Assembly (NCBI GenBank): GCA_947036995.1
Contig: CAMQTD010000002.1
Span: forward strand, 1-44,190
Reading direction: 5' to 3'
Length of the DNA: 44,190 nt
From: an uncultured Parabacteroides sp.
GTDB lineage: Bacteria; Bacteroidota; Bacteroidia; Bacteroidales; Tannerellaceae
Made by a program: the position numbers and the translations under genes. How positions within the stretch are numbered: the stretch's first letter is position 1; each line of letters opens with the position of its first letter. The notes under the pieces were generated by a model, which was given only the letters and a program-made list of their open reading frames with translations, was not told the origin of the DNA and searched no databases. Shown here in pieces: positions 10,011-19,623 of this stretch.

Positions 10011-11003
10011 TTATTTTTGTGTTGATATTTCGATACTATTATTTTCTCCCATTTTATATTCAATAGCTACTGCAAGCTGTAGATATTCCATTACTTGAGG
10101 AAGTTTTTCATCTTTGAAGTTTGCGGTTATTGTACCCTTTATTGCTTCTTTATTTTGGATATAAAATACTACATTATAATGTCTTTCTAATGTTTTAAAT
10201 ACATCCTGCATTGGCGTGTCTTTAAACATGAGCTGTCCGTTACGCCAACCAGTATCAAATTTAGTATCCACTGTGCTAATTGAAAGTGTTTTGTTTTTTA
10301 TAGAATAAACAGACTTTTCGTTTGGCTCTAGTAATTTTGTTATTATTTTTCCGTTTGAATGTTTAATATTTAGCTCTACCGACCCCTCTACAAGGGTGGT
10401 TTCAATATTGTCGTCGTCATTATAAGCTGATACATTAAACGATGTGCCAAGCACACGTACACTGTATTGGTTTGTTGTTTCAACAATAAATGGTTTGTTT
10501 GGGTTTTTCGCTACTTCAAAGTAAGCTTCGCCAGTTAGTTCTACTATGCGTACATCATTTTCGAAAGCTGTTGGATAGCGCAAGCTTCCACCTGCATTTA
10601 ACCATATTTTTGAACCATCAGGTAGTTCGAATAGAGAGACAGCACCGCTATTGCTATGTACTTCTACCAATTGTGTGTTTTTTGTACTACGTGTAGCTAG
10701 TACGATTGATAAAACTAGCACAGGGATTAATAAAATAGCTGCAATGCGTTGCACGGTTTTATAAAGATAAACCCTTTTTTGTTTTTTAGCACGCTCTTTT
10801 ATATTCTGTTTACATGTGATTAACGACTGCTCAATATTAATTCTGCGCATCATTTTAGCCTTTTCAGTTGCTTGGATAATCAGATAAAGATCTTCAAGCT
10901 CCTTTTTATTGGCATATTCTGATGTATACCAAGTTTCGACACCCTTTATTTCTAGCGGAGTTGCCTGTTTGGTAATATAACGAATTAATATATCTTGTTC
11001 CAT
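10011..11003 (-). CDS. FecR-family anti-sigma factor
   Basis: 330 aa. N-terminal cytoplasmic region, TM segment (IAAILLIPVLVLSIVLA), FecR domain (FELPDGSKIWLNAGGSLRYPTAFENDVRIVELTGEAYFEVAKNPNKPFIVET...VRVLGTSFNVSAY). Confidence 0.95.
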   Translation of the reverse strand: MEQDILIRYITKQATPLEIKGVETWYTSEYANKKELEDLYLIIQATEKAKMMRRINIEQSLITCKQNIKERAKKQKRVYLYKTVQRIAAILLIPVLVLSIVLATRSTKNTQLVEVHSNSGAVSLFELPDGSKIWLNAGGSLRYPTAFENDVRIVELTGEAYFEVAKNPNKPFIVETTNQYSVRVLGTSFNVSAYNDDDNIETTLVEGSVELNIKHSNGKIITKLLEPNEKSVYSIKNKTLSISTVDTKFDTGWRNGQLMFKDTPMQDVFKTLERHYNVVFYIQNKEAIKGTITANFKDEKLPQVMEYLQLAVAIEYKMGENNSIEISTQK

Positions 11004-11188
11004 TGTTTTATTTTTCGATGTTCTATAAGTAACACAGTTGAGCAGGTATATGTACTAAAGAGAAAACATCTTTTTTTGAAAAAAACTGATTTTTTTGTTC
11101 ATAGATCAAAATTACTCCTTATATTCGGCTTCTCGAAAACAATATTATTTAAAAGAAACGCGAATGTTAAAGACTAAATCAGGTGAAA

Positions 11189-11728
11189 ATGATGAATGAT
11201 AAGCAAATCATAAGCTTGCTGCAGCAGGGAGATGAAAGTGCGTTCGATACATTATACCGAACTTACTATGCCTCATTATGTGGTTTTGCCTCCTCCTTTG
11301 TCGAATCTACAGCAGCCGAAGAGATTGTTCAAGATGTTATGCTTTGGATTTGGGAGCATAAACAGACTTTGAATCCCGAAGGATCTATTAAATCGTTTCT
11401 ATTTACATTGGTGAAAAACAGATGTTTAAATGAATTGGCACACGAGAAAGTAAAGCAACGTGTACATGAAAAGCTTTTTGATCAAATTGATAATGCCTTT
11501 GACGACCCCGATTTTTATGTTGAACAAGAATTGATTCAACAAATAGACCATGCAATAACAGCGCTACCACATGATTTTCAAGAAGCTTTTGTATTGAATC
11601 GTTTCGAAGATTGTACGTATCAAGAGATTGCTGACCGAACTGGAGTATCCGCTAAAACCATCGCTTATCGCATTGGACAATCATTAAAACAACTGCGCGT
11701 TTCCCTTAAAGATTATATAAATCCATAA
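11189..11728 (+). CDS. ECF-type RNA polymerase sigma factor (sigma-70 family)
   Basis: About 180 aa. Region 2 (AFDTLYRTYYASLCGFASSFVESTAAEEIVQDVMLWIWEHK) and region 4 (LPHDFQEAFVLNRFEDCTYQEIADRTGVSAKTIAYRIGQSLKQLR). The track start at 11183 is GTG; ATG at 11189 or 11192 is more likely. Confidence 0.93.
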   Translation: MMNDKQIISLLQQGDESAFDTLYRTYYASLCGFASSFVESTAAEEIVQDVMLWIWEHKQTLNPEGSIKSFLFTLVKNRCLNELAHEKVKQRVHEKLFDQIDNAFDDPDFYVEQELIQQIDHAITALPHDFQEAFVLNRFEDCTYQEIADRTGVSAKTIAYRIGQSLKQLRVSLKDYINP

Positions 11729-11824
11729 TTAGTACACTGTAATTTCATATTTGGGCATAAAAAAAGGACGTTCTGCGTTTTACACGCCGAATGCCCTAGC
11801 TTCTTTTTTTTGGATTGCGAAATA

Positions 11825-11977
11825 TTAATTGCGTGTGATGCATTGATTTGCTTCACTCATTAATTTGCGGACTTTTGCATTCAGTGACTGACACATTGGA
11901 CCATTTCCAGCTGCTTGGTAACGTAAAATTTGATACTGTAACATGCTGATCTCGTTAAATCCTTTTTCTTTTTTCAT
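11825..11977 (-). CDS. Small ORF (about 50 aa), hypothetical; coordinates +/-1
   Basis: Below the track length cutoff. Reads MKKEKGFNEISMLQYQILRYQAAGNGPMCQSLNAKVRKLMSEANQCITRN. Preceded on the minus strand by a -7-like element TATCTTTG (12043-12050). Confidence 0.5.
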   Translation of the reverse strand: MKKEKGFNEISMLQYQILRYQAAGNGPMCQSLNAKVRKLMSEANQCITRN

Positions 11978-12042
11978 CTTTGTTTCTTTTTGCGCTCCTT
12001 ACCATTTAAGAAGCAGTTTTTTATTTCTTTTTAATTACACTG

Positions 12043-12050
12043 CAAAGATA
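12043..12050 (-). promoter_or_regulatory. Bacteroidetes-type -7 element TATCTTTG
   Basis: Plus strand reads CAAAGATA; matches TAnnTTTG upstream of the small ORF at 11825-11977. Confidence 0.5.
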
Positions 12051-12331
12051 GTGCATTTATTCGGATTGGTGTTATAAAACATAAGAAAAAGAAGTGGGCC
12101 ACTTGTTATTTAACGTTTCTGTGTATTTGTTTGGATTGATAAAGCTTTAAGTGCAGTGACTATAAGTAATGAATAGTAGTTTTGTCATATTGTTATATTT
12201 AGATATCTGTTATGCACTGTTTTTTGTTGGATTTACTTGTTTCAACGATGATTATTAAGACTAAAGAAAGGGTGTGTAACTAAAATATTATAAATAATGG
12301 GTAAAATAGGGTGAAAAGTGAAAATTGTTTC

Positions 12332-12339
12332 TACTTTTG
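12332..12339 (+). promoter_or_regulatory. Bacteroidetes-type -7 element TACTTTTG
   Basis: Matches TAnnTTTG, 33 bp upstream of the ATG at 12372. Confidence 0.5.
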
Positions 12340-12371
12340 TACCCTTGTATTTATATAAATAAAAGATTTTA

Positions 12372-13775
12372 ATGAAAAACAAAATAGTACTATTTATAGC
12401 TGGATGTTTTGCGCTCGCATTGTCGTCATGTCTTGGTGAGGGATTGGATTATAACTATGAGTTAAGTAAAGATGCACAAGTGTATAGTTTTCACTTGAAG
12501 AATGATTCGATACCACAACTTGATTCCACTAAGTTTTCAATAGATCAATATGGTAAAGATGGATATGGGCTTATTTATAACCCAGACTCAATGGCGTACG
12601 GTACTGTTATCGACGAAAAGGTAATTTGTACAATGAACTTAAAGGGTGCTGCAGGTATTCAAGTGGTACAAACAGCCTTAATAGATAAGGAAAAAGAAGA
12701 CACAACTGAAAAGAATGATACGATTTGGTGGAATATGGTGGATTCATTAGATTTCACTAAGCCAGTATGGTTTATTATATATGCACAAGATCAAGTAACA
12801 ACGAAACGTTATTTAGCTCAAATCAATGTTCATCAAGTGAAGCCAGACTCAATGGTTTGGACCAACTACCTTGATCCTATAGTTGTAGATGAGTTTGTAA
12901 GTCAAACCGTTTTGATTTCTGACGATAGCGCACATTACTATATGTATACACAAGCGCAAACAGGCGAAACAAAACTTTACACCTCTCCTGCAAGTCAGTT
13001 GAAAATATGGACACAGCAATCATTAACTAACTTTCCAGCAAAGGCAAACTTACCTCAAATGTGTAAATATAAAGAGTCGTGGGTGGTTTCAACACCAGAC
13101 GGAAAACTTTATTCTACAAAAAATGGTCAAGATTGGACGGTAGAGGAGCCTCAAGCACCACAAGAAGTGGTTGCAATTTTAGGTGCTACGCCTAATTTCC
13201 TTTCTGTAATCGTGAAAGAGAATGGACTTTACTACTTTGCTAAATCTTCAGATTTGCAAAAATGGGATAAATCAGATAATAAAGTAAGCAGCAAATTTCC
13301 ATTAACAGGTTTTGCACGTAGATCATTTGATTTAATGTTCGAAAACAATTTACTATTAGTTGGTGGAAAACGCGAAGACAATACCGTAAGCGGTAGTATT
13401 TGGATTTCATCCGATGGTTTTACATGGGCAGAGGGTGGTAATGCTACCAATGCATTTACACCTTGCGAAGGAGCTTCGCTAACAGCTTATGATGATTCGT
13501 ACTATCTAATAGGTGGTATTGATGCCAAAGGTTCTGCAATCAAAACCATTTACACATCGAAAGATTATGGATTGAATTGGGCACCTATTGACTCAATGAA
13601 ACTGCTTCCAACAGATTTCGAGGCACGTGGATATGCGTCTGTTCAAGTAACGAAAGATAATAACTTATTCCTTATTGGAGGCAAAGCAAAAGCGGCTGCG
13701 GCACAACTTAGCTTTAACCAAATTTGGAGTGGACGAATAAATAGACTTGTTATTAAGTCGAATGGGGTTAATTAA
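12372..13775 (+). CDS. DUF6242-like lipoprotein, predicted beta-propeller (Kelch/BNR-like) repeats
   Basis: 467 aa. Lipoprotein signal (IAGCFALALSSCLGEG). Repeats with W/YSTKNGQDWTVE, IWISSDGFTWAEG and IYTSKDYGLNWAPI motifs. Confidence 0.75.
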   Translation: MKNKIVLFIAGCFALALSSCLGEGLDYNYELSKDAQVYSFHLKNDSIPQLDSTKFSIDQYGKDGYGLIYNPDSMAYGTVIDEKVICTMNLKGAAGIQVVQTALIDKEKEDTTEKNDTIWWNMVDSLDFTKPVWFIIYAQDQVTTKRYLAQINVHQVKPDSMVWTNYLDPIVVDEFVSQTVLISDDSAHYYMYTQAQTGETKLYTSPASQLKIWTQQSLTNFPAKANLPQMCKYKESWVVSTPDGKLYSTKNGQDWTVEEPQAPQEVVAILGATPNFLSVIVKENGLYYFAKSSDLQKWDKSDNKVSSKFPLTGFARRSFDLMFENNLLLVGGKREDNTVSGSIWISSDGFTWAEGGNATNAFTPCEGASLTAYDDSYYLIGGIDAKGSAIKTIYTSKDYGLNWAPIDSMKLLPTDFEARGYASVQVTKDNNLFLIGGKAKAAAAQLSFNQIWSGRINRLVIKSNGVN

Positions 13776-13794
13776 TTAAAACTAGGGATTGAAG

Positions 13795-14532
13795 ATGTCG
13801 TTAATAGAAAAAATAGAGCAAAATTATCTACCTCAGCATATTGCCATCATTATGGATGGTAATGGGAGATGGGCTAAATTGAAAGGTGAAGACCGCTCTT
13901 TTGGTCACAAGGAAGGAGTCGTTTCGGTCCGAAGTGTGTTGAATGCGGCAGTTTTGTTGAATCTCAAGTATTTGACTTTATACACTTTTTCGACAGAGAA
14001 CTGGAATAGACCCTCTGACGAAATACAAGCGTTAATGAGTTTATTGGTGATGGCTATTCAAAAGGAGACACCAGATCTGATGGAGAAGAATGTGAGATTA
14101 ACGATTATCGGAGAACTATCAAGGCTTCCTGCTGATGCTGCTACAACCTTACAGCGTTGTATTGAACAAACGGCATCTAATACAGGATTAACAGTTGTGT
14201 TGGCATTGAGTTACTCTTCGCGTTGGGAAATAACAGAGGCTGTACGTGCCATTTCAGCGAAAGTAGCGCGTAACGAGTTAACCAGCGAAGAGATTACTGA
14301 AACAGAAATAACCAAACATCTTACCACATATCCAATGCCTGACCCTGATCTTTTGATTCGTACAGGAGGAGAGCAACGTATCAGCAACTTTTTATTATGG
14401 CAATCGGCTTATGCGGAACTTTATTTCGCTGATGAGTTTTGGCCAGAATTTAGAGAAGAGGAACTTTACGCTGCGATTCTAGTATATCAAAAGAGAGAAA
14501 GACGCTTTGGTAAAATAAGCGAACAATTATAA
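13795..14532 (+). CDS. uppS: Isoprenyl transferase / undecaprenyl diphosphate synthase
   Basis: [44 protein letters not shown] and [30 protein letters not shown] motifs. ATG at 13795 preferred over the track TTG at 13789. Confidence 0.97.
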   Translation: MSLIEKIEQNYLPQHIAIIMDGNGRWAKLKGEDRSFGHKEGVVSVRSVLNAAVLLNLKYLTLYTFSTENWNRPSDEIQALMSLLVMAIQKETPDLMEKNVRLTIIGELSRLPADAATTLQRCIEQTASNTGLTVVLALSYSSRWEITEAVRAISAKVARNELTSEEITETEITKHLTTYPMPDPDLLIRTGGEQRISNFLLWQSAYAELYFADEFWPEFREEELYAAILVYQKRERRFGKISEQL

Positions 14533-14533
14533 T

Positions 14534-17221
14534 ATGAAGAAAAACAATAGCTACTATTATATGTACAAAAAAATAGGAATATTTTTAATGCTTTTTGCTT
14601 TTGCCTTAGGTGCATCAGCACAGGAGAATGATACTACGAAGGTTGAAGGTGAATTACCTGTAATTGACTACTCCTCTGCTATACCAAAGAAGTATAAAAT
14701 AGCAGACATCAAAGTTACAGGAATTAAAAACTATGATGATTTCGTCTTAATTGGATATTCGGGTCTTTCAGTGGGAGATGAAGTTTCTATTCCTGGAGAA
14801 CAGATAACAGATGCAGTGAAACGTTTTTGGCGTCACGGGCTTTTCTCGGATGTTAAGATTCTAGCAACTAAAATTGAAGGCGATCAAGTATGGCTTGAAT
14901 TTAGACTTAAGCAACGTCCACGTGTAGCAGAAGTGCACTACCAAGGAATTAAAAAAGGAGAGAGAGAAGATCTTGAACTTCAGCTTGGATTAAGAAAAGG
15001 GTTACAAGTAACACCTAACTTAGTAGACCGTGCAAAAAAGATTATTAAAAAGTTTTTTGATGATAAAGGATTCAAAAACGTTAAAGTTCAGATTCTTCAA
15101 AAAGATGCTCCAGGTAAAGAGGGTGAAGTTATTGTTGATGTAATTATCGACAAGAACAAAAAAACTAAAATTGAAGAGATCGTTATCGAAGGTAACACTG
15201 CATTGACTGATGCTGAGTTAAAGAAAGCGATGAAGAAGACGAATGAACTCTTCAACCTTGATCGCGACTTTATGACAAGTGTTATGGAGATGTTTAGTAG
15301 CAAAAAGTTTGTTACTGAAGAGTATGATAAAGATAAGAAAAATCTAATTGACAAGTATAACGAACACGGTTACCGTGATGCTGTGATTGTAAGTGATAGC
15401 ATTGTAAACGTTGACGAGAAAAAAGTAAAAGTTTTTATTACCGTTGATGAAGGTCAAAAATATTATTTGAAAGATATCCGTTTTGTAGGAAATACAAAAT
15501 ATTCGACCGATATGCTTGAAGCTATTTTGGGCATGAAAGCAGGTGAGGTTTACAATCAAAAGAAATTGAACGAGCGTGTTACTTTAGACGAAGACGCTGT
15601 ATCTAACTTATATTATAACAATGGATACCTCTTTTTTGGTGCCGACCCAGTAGAGGTTGCAGTAGAAAATGATTCAATCTCTTTAGAAATACGAATTTCA
15701 GAAGGTCCGCAAGCAACGATTAATAAAGTAATTATTAATGGTAATGATAGACTTTACGAAGATATTGTTCGTCGTGAATTACGTACTAAGCCGGGGCAGT
15801 TATTTAGCCGTGAAGACTTAATGCGTTCGGTACGTGAATTAGCTCAAATGGGACACTTTGACCCAGAGAACATGAATCCACAACCAATACCTGATGCAGA
15901 GAATGGAACGGTAGATATTCAATACAACTTAGTATCTAAAGCGAACGACCAGATTGAGTTTTCGGCTGGTTGGGGACAAACAGGAGTAATCGGTAAGTTA
16001 AGTTTGAAGTTTACAAACTTCTCTATGAGTAACTTCTTAAACCCAGAATCGTACAAAGGAATTATTCCACAAGGAGAGGGACAAACCTTAACTTTAAGTG
16101 GACAGACCAATGGTCAGTACTATCAATCATACAGTGTTTCATTTATGGATCCATGGTTTGGTCGTAAACGTCCTAATACATTATCAGTAAGCGCTTACTT
16201 CTCAATGCAAACTGACATGAATAGCAGTTACATGAATAATAACATGTATGGCAATAGTATGTATGGTAACGGTATGTACGGAAACAGTATGTATGGTAAT
16301 AGTGGTTATGGTAATAGTGGTTATGATAACGGAAGTTACGAGATGGCTTTAGACCCAGACAAGTCAATCAAAATGCTTGGTGTTTCGTTAGGTTACGGTA
16401 AGCGTTTGAATTGGCCAGATGACTATTTCCAATTTATGGCTAGTCTGAATTATCAGATGTACATGATGAAAGATTGGGATTATTTCTTAATCCGTAATGG
16501 AACTTCTCATAATGTAAACTTAGAACTTGCTATTGAACGTAACTCGATTGATAATCCATTATATACACGTAGAGGTTCTCAATTCTCATTCTCTGTAGCA
16601 GCTACACCGCCTTACTCTCTATGGGATGGAAAGGATTATGCTAATATGAAGGATGACGATGGTAAGAAATTTAAAATGATCGAATACCATAAGTGGAAGT
16701 TCAAAGCTAAAATCTATTCACCTTTAGCTCCATTAGAAGTTAAGCGTACACCAGTATTAATGACGCGTATCGAATATGGATTCTTAGGATCATACAATAA
16801 GAATAAGCAATCTCCTTTTGAGACATTCTATATGGGAGGTGACGGTATGAGTGGATACTCTAGTACATACGCTACAGAAACGATCGGATTACGTGGTTAC
16901 GAGAATGGTAGTATTGCTGGAAATAATGGCGAGTATGGACGTGCTTACTCTCGTTTAGCAATGGAGCTTCGTTATCCATTCTTGCTAGAGCCATCGTCTA
17001 CGATCTACGGATTGGTATTTGCAGAAGGAGGTAATGCATGGTCAGATTTATCAGACTTTAATCCATTCGATCTAAAACGTTCTGCCGGAGTTGGTGTTCG
17101 TATTTTCCTTCCAATGATTGGAATGATGGGTATCGATTGGGCTTATGGATTTGATAAAGTAAATGGCAGTAGTACTGTAAGCGGAAGTAATTTCCACTTT
17201 ATTATAGGACAGGAATTTTAA
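14534..17221 (+). CDS. bamA: Outer membrane protein assembly factor BamA (POTRA repeats plus Omp85 barrel)
   Basis: 895 aa. Several POTRA-like segments (VTGIKNYDD..., IVIEGNTALTDAELKKAMKK, IRFVGNTKYSTDMLEAILGMKAGEVYN, VIINGNDRLYEDIVRRELRTKPGQLF) and a C-terminal barrel with GYSSTYATETIGLRGYENGS. Confidence 0.95.
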   Translation: MKKNNSYYYMYKKIGIFLMLFAFALGASAQENDTTKVEGELPVIDYSSAIPKKYKIADIKVTGIKNYDDFVLIGYSGLSVGDEVSIPGEQITDAVKRFWRHGLFSDVKILATKIEGDQVWLEFRLKQRPRVAEVHYQGIKKGEREDLELQLGLRKGLQVTPNLVDRAKKIIKKFFDDKGFKNVKVQILQKDAPGKEGEVIVDVIIDKNKKTKIEEIVIEGNTALTDAELKKAMKKTNELFNLDRDFMTSVMEMFSSKKFVTEEYDKDKKNLIDKYNEHGYRDAVIVSDSIVNVDEKKVKVFITVDEGQKYYLKDIRFVGNTKYSTDMLEAILGMKAGEVYNQKKLNERVTLDEDAVSNLYYNNGYLFFGADPVEVAVENDSISLEIRISEGPQATINKVIINGNDRLYEDIVRRELRTKPGQLFSREDLMRSVRELAQMGHFDPENMNPQPIPDAENGTVDIQYNLVSKANDQIEFSAGWGQTGVIGKLSLKFTNFSMSNFLNPESYKGIIPQGEGQTLTLSGQTNGQYYQSYSVSFMDPWFGRKRPNTLSVSAYFSMQTDMNSSYMNNNMYGNSMYGNGMYGNSMYGNSGYGNSGYDNGSYEMALDPDKSIKMLGVSLGYGKRLNWPDDYFQFMASLNYQMYMMKDWDYFLIRNGTSHNVNLELAIERNSIDNPLYTRRGSQFSFSVAATPPYSLWDGKDYANMKDDDGKKFKMIEYHKWKFKAKIYSPLAPLEVKRTPVLMTRIEYGFLGSYNKNKQSPFETFYMGGDGMSGYSSTYATETIGLRGYENGSIAGNNGEYGRAYSRLAMELRYPFLLEPSSTIYGLVFAEGGNAWSDLSDFNPFDLKRSAGVGVRIFLPMIGMMGIDWAYGFDKVNGSSTVSGSNFHFIIGQEF
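16244..16333 (+). repeat. Six tandem 15-bp units encoding MYGNS-type pentapeptides inside bamA
   Basis: Units: atgtatggcaatagt, atgtatggtaacggt, atgtacggaaacagt, atgtatggtaatagt, ggttatggtaatagt, ggttatgataacgga, i.e. MYGNS MYGNG MYGNS MYGNS GYGNS GYDNG. Confidence 0.93.
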
Positions 17222-17232
17222 TTAACATAAAA

Positions 17233-17275
17233 TAGAACTGCAAATTATAGCGACCAAGCTATATTTGCAGTTCTA
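17233..17275 (+). terminator. Hairpin terminator between bamA and the first ompH gene
   Basis: TAGAACTGCAAAT(T)ATAGC ... GCTATATTTGCAGTTCTA followed by TTTG. Confidence 0.7.
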
Positions 17276-17303
17276 TTTGTTTAATGATTAATATTGTAAC
17301 AGT

Positions 17304-17816
17304 ATGAAAAAGATAATTTGTTTACTTAGTTTAGTGTTGTTCTTTTCAGTCGCAGCCTCTGCACAGCAGTTTGCTTTGATTGACATGGAATATATTTTAG
17401 AGAATATCCCTGCATACAAAACCCAGAACGATCAATTAGCAGCAAAGGCTAAAGTGTGGCAAGCGGAGGTAGAAGTAATCCAAAAGCAGGCACAAGATCT
17501 ATACAAGCAACTTCAAAAAGAAACCAATCTCTCGGCAACAGTAAAGTCGCAACGAGAAGAAGCAATTATCAAGAAAGAGCAAGAAGCAATGACGCTTAAG
17601 CAAAAATACTTCGGTCCAGAGGGCGAGCTTCCTAAATTACAGCAAGCAGCACTTAAGCCTATTCAAGACAAGATCTACGCCGCTGTTAAGCTTATTGCAC
17701 AAGAGGATGGTCTTGAACTTGTAATTGACAGAGCATCGGCTATGAGTGTTATTTTTGCATCCCCTACCATTGATATGAGCGATGAAGTGCTTAAACAATT
17801 AGGATATTCAAAATAA
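17304..17816 (+). CDS. OmpH/Skp-family periplasmic chaperone
   Basis: 170 aa. Signal peptide, FALIDMEYILENIPAYK, long coiled coil, C-terminal IAQEDGLELVIDRASAMSVIFASPTIDMSDEVLKQLGY. Confidence 0.9.
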   Translation: MKKIICLLSLVLFFSVAASAQQFALIDMEYILENIPAYKTQNDQLAAKAKVWQAEVEVIQKQAQDLYKQLQKETNLSATVKSQREEAIIKKEQEAMTLKQKYFGPEGELPKLQQAALKPIQDKIYAAVKLIAQEDGLELVIDRASAMSVIFASPTIDMSDEVLKQLGYSK

Positions 17817-17889
17817 TTGCATATATTTGTGGTCGAAAATAAAAACAGATTTAATCAGAATTGATTACGTAACAAAAATTGAAATAGAA

Positions 17890-18384
17890 ATGAAGAAACT
17901 TATTGTTTTATTGTTAATGGTACTACCATTAGGAGCATTTGCTCAAGAGGTTAAAATTGCATTTGTAAACGCTGATCAAGTATTCATGATAATGCCTGAG
18001 ATTAAGGTAGTAGAGAAGAAAATGGCTGATTTGAATTCTAAATATGATACAGAATTCAAACAAATGGAAGCTGAATTTCAGAAGAAATATACAGATTTTA
18101 CAGCGAAACAAGACTCTTTGACTGAGAATATCAAGCTAAGAAGAATGGACGAACTTAAGAATATGCAAGATCGTATGCAGAACTTTATGGAAGTTGCTAA
18201 ACAAGATGTAACTAAACAACAACAAGAATTACTACAACCTGTTCAACAAAAGCTTCAAGCTGCAATCAAAGCAGTAGGAGATGAGAAAGGTTATACATAT
18301 ATTCTTCACCCTCAAGCATTTCTTTACACTGGAAGCTCTGCAGTAGATGCAACTCCATTTGTTAAAGCGAAATTGGGCATGTAA
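17890..18384 (+). CDS. OmpH/Skp-family periplasmic chaperone (second copy)
   Basis: MKKLIVLLLMVLPLGAFAQEVKIAFVNADQVFMIMPEIKVVEKKM... plus coiled coil. ATG at 17890 fits the signal peptide better than the track GTG at 17827. Confidence 0.9.
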   Translation: MKKLIVLLLMVLPLGAFAQEVKIAFVNADQVFMIMPEIKVVEKKMADLNSKYDTEFKQMEAEFQKKYTDFTAKQDSLTENIKLRRMDELKNMQDRMQNFMEVAKQDVTKQQQELLQPVQQKLQAAIKAVGDEKGYTYILHPQAFLYTGSSAVDATPFVKAKLGM

Positions 18385-18409
18385 TTTGTAAAGTACAATT
18401 TTCTAATAA

Positions 18410-18444
18410 AGGATGCCTTATCTAAGGTGTCCTTTATTTTTTTA
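18410..18444 (+). terminator. Hairpin terminator after the second ompH gene
   Basis: AAAGGATGCCTTA-TC-TAAGGTGTCCTTT (with G-U pairs) followed by ATTTTTTT. Confidence 0.7.
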
Positions 18445-18457
18445 TACACACTGCTAT

Positions 18458-19294
18458 ATGTTATCAACAGCTGCATTAGGACCGATTGGTGTATTTGATT
18501 CTGGTTACGGTGGGCTAACCATCCTCCAAGAGATGCAAACGCTTTTGCCAGACTATAATTTTATGTATTTAGGAGATAACGCAAGAGCTCCTTACGGTAC
18601 ACGTTCGTTTGATGTAGTGTATGAGTTTACACGTCAAGCTGTGCTCTACCTTTTTGAACAAGGTTGTCCGTTGGTTATTTTAGCTTGCAATACAGCTTCT
18701 GCTAAAGCCCTGCGTACCATTCAGCAAATAGACCTACCTCAGTTGGGTGCCGACCGAAGAGTTTTGGGGGTAATCAGACCTACTGTCGAGGTTTTAGATC
18801 AATTGAGTACAAGTAAGCATATTGGTGTGCTTGGCACCGCAGGGACTATCTCTTCGCAATCCTATCCGATTGAAATTAATAAACTATTCGCTCACCTGCA
18901 CGTTACTACAGAGGCATGTCCTATGTGGGTTCCTTTGGTCGAAAATAATGAATTCCGATCTGATGGTGCAGATTATTTTATTCAACAACACCTGCAATCA
19001 ATCTTAACTAAAGATCCACAAATAGATGCGCTACTACTTGCATGTACGCACTATCCTCTTTTAATGGATAAAATTAAAGCAAACCTTTCTCCCTCTATTC
19101 AGGTTATATCTCAAGGAGCTTATGTAGCCGCGAGTTTAAAGGATTATTTAGCACGTCATCCAGCGATGGATCAGCAGTTGCTACGACAAGGTACGTGTAC
19201 ATTTAAAACAACAGAATCTCCGGCTAAATTTTCTGAAGCTGCAGCACTGTTCTTGCTTCAAGCAGTAGAAGCAGAGCGTGTGTTTTTGGGATAA
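18458..19294 (+). CDS. murI: Glutamate racemase
   Basis: GPIGVFDSGYGGLTILQEMQTLLPDYNFMYLGDNARAPYGTRS, VILACNTASAKALR, LLLACTHYPLL. The track start (18413) lies within the preceding terminator; ATG at 18458 preferred. Confidence 0.95.
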   Translation: MLSTAALGPIGVFDSGYGGLTILQEMQTLLPDYNFMYLGDNARAPYGTRSFDVVYEFTRQAVLYLFEQGCPLVILACNTASAKALRTIQQIDLPQLGADRRVLGVIRPTVEVLDQLSTSKHIGVLGTAGTISSQSYPIEINKLFAHLHVTTEACPMWVPLVENNEFRSDGADYFIQQHLQSILTKDPQIDALLLACTHYPLLMDKIKANLSPSIQVISQGAYVAASLKDYLARHPAMDQQLLRQGTCTFKTTESPAKFSEAAALFLLQAVEAERVFLG

Positions 19295-19339
19295 TACCCA
19301 ACAATCAGTATTAGATATTAATCGATAAAATGCGAGGTT

Positions 19340-19519
19340 ATGAAACAGTTAATTCCAATTATTCTCTTATTAACGCTTTGCATTAGTTGTGGAGAAAAGC
19401 AACGAACGGTAAAGCCTATCATTGATTTACAAGAGCAAATTAAGAGTGAGAGTAAAAAACTAAAAAACGATACAACAGTGGTGACTCCAAAAGATTCGCT
19501 ATCTAAGAAGATCAAATAA
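19340..19519 (+). CDS. Small putative lipoprotein (59 aa)
   Basis: Below the track cutoff. MKQLIPIILLLTLCISCGEKQRTVKPIIDLQEQIKSESKKLKNDTTVVTPKDSLSKKIK; lipobox-like LCISC. Confidence 0.6.
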   Translation: MKQLIPIILLLTLCISCGEKQRTVKPIIDLQEQIKSESKKLKNDTTVVTPKDSLSKKIK

Positions 19520-19540
19520 CCGACTCTCACCTGCTTAAAC

Positions 19541-19606
19541 AAAGATATCCCCCGAATAAATATGCATGCACCGTAGTGTATCAATATTTATTCGGGGGAT
19601 ATCTTT
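19541..19606. terminator. 23-bp perfect inverted repeat, bidirectional terminator candidate
   Basis: AAAGATATCCCCCGAATAAATAT (19541-19563) and ATATTTATTCGGGGGATATCTTT (19584-19606), between convergent genes. Confidence 0.8.
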
Positions 19607-19623
19607 ATATGTTATTCTATCGC

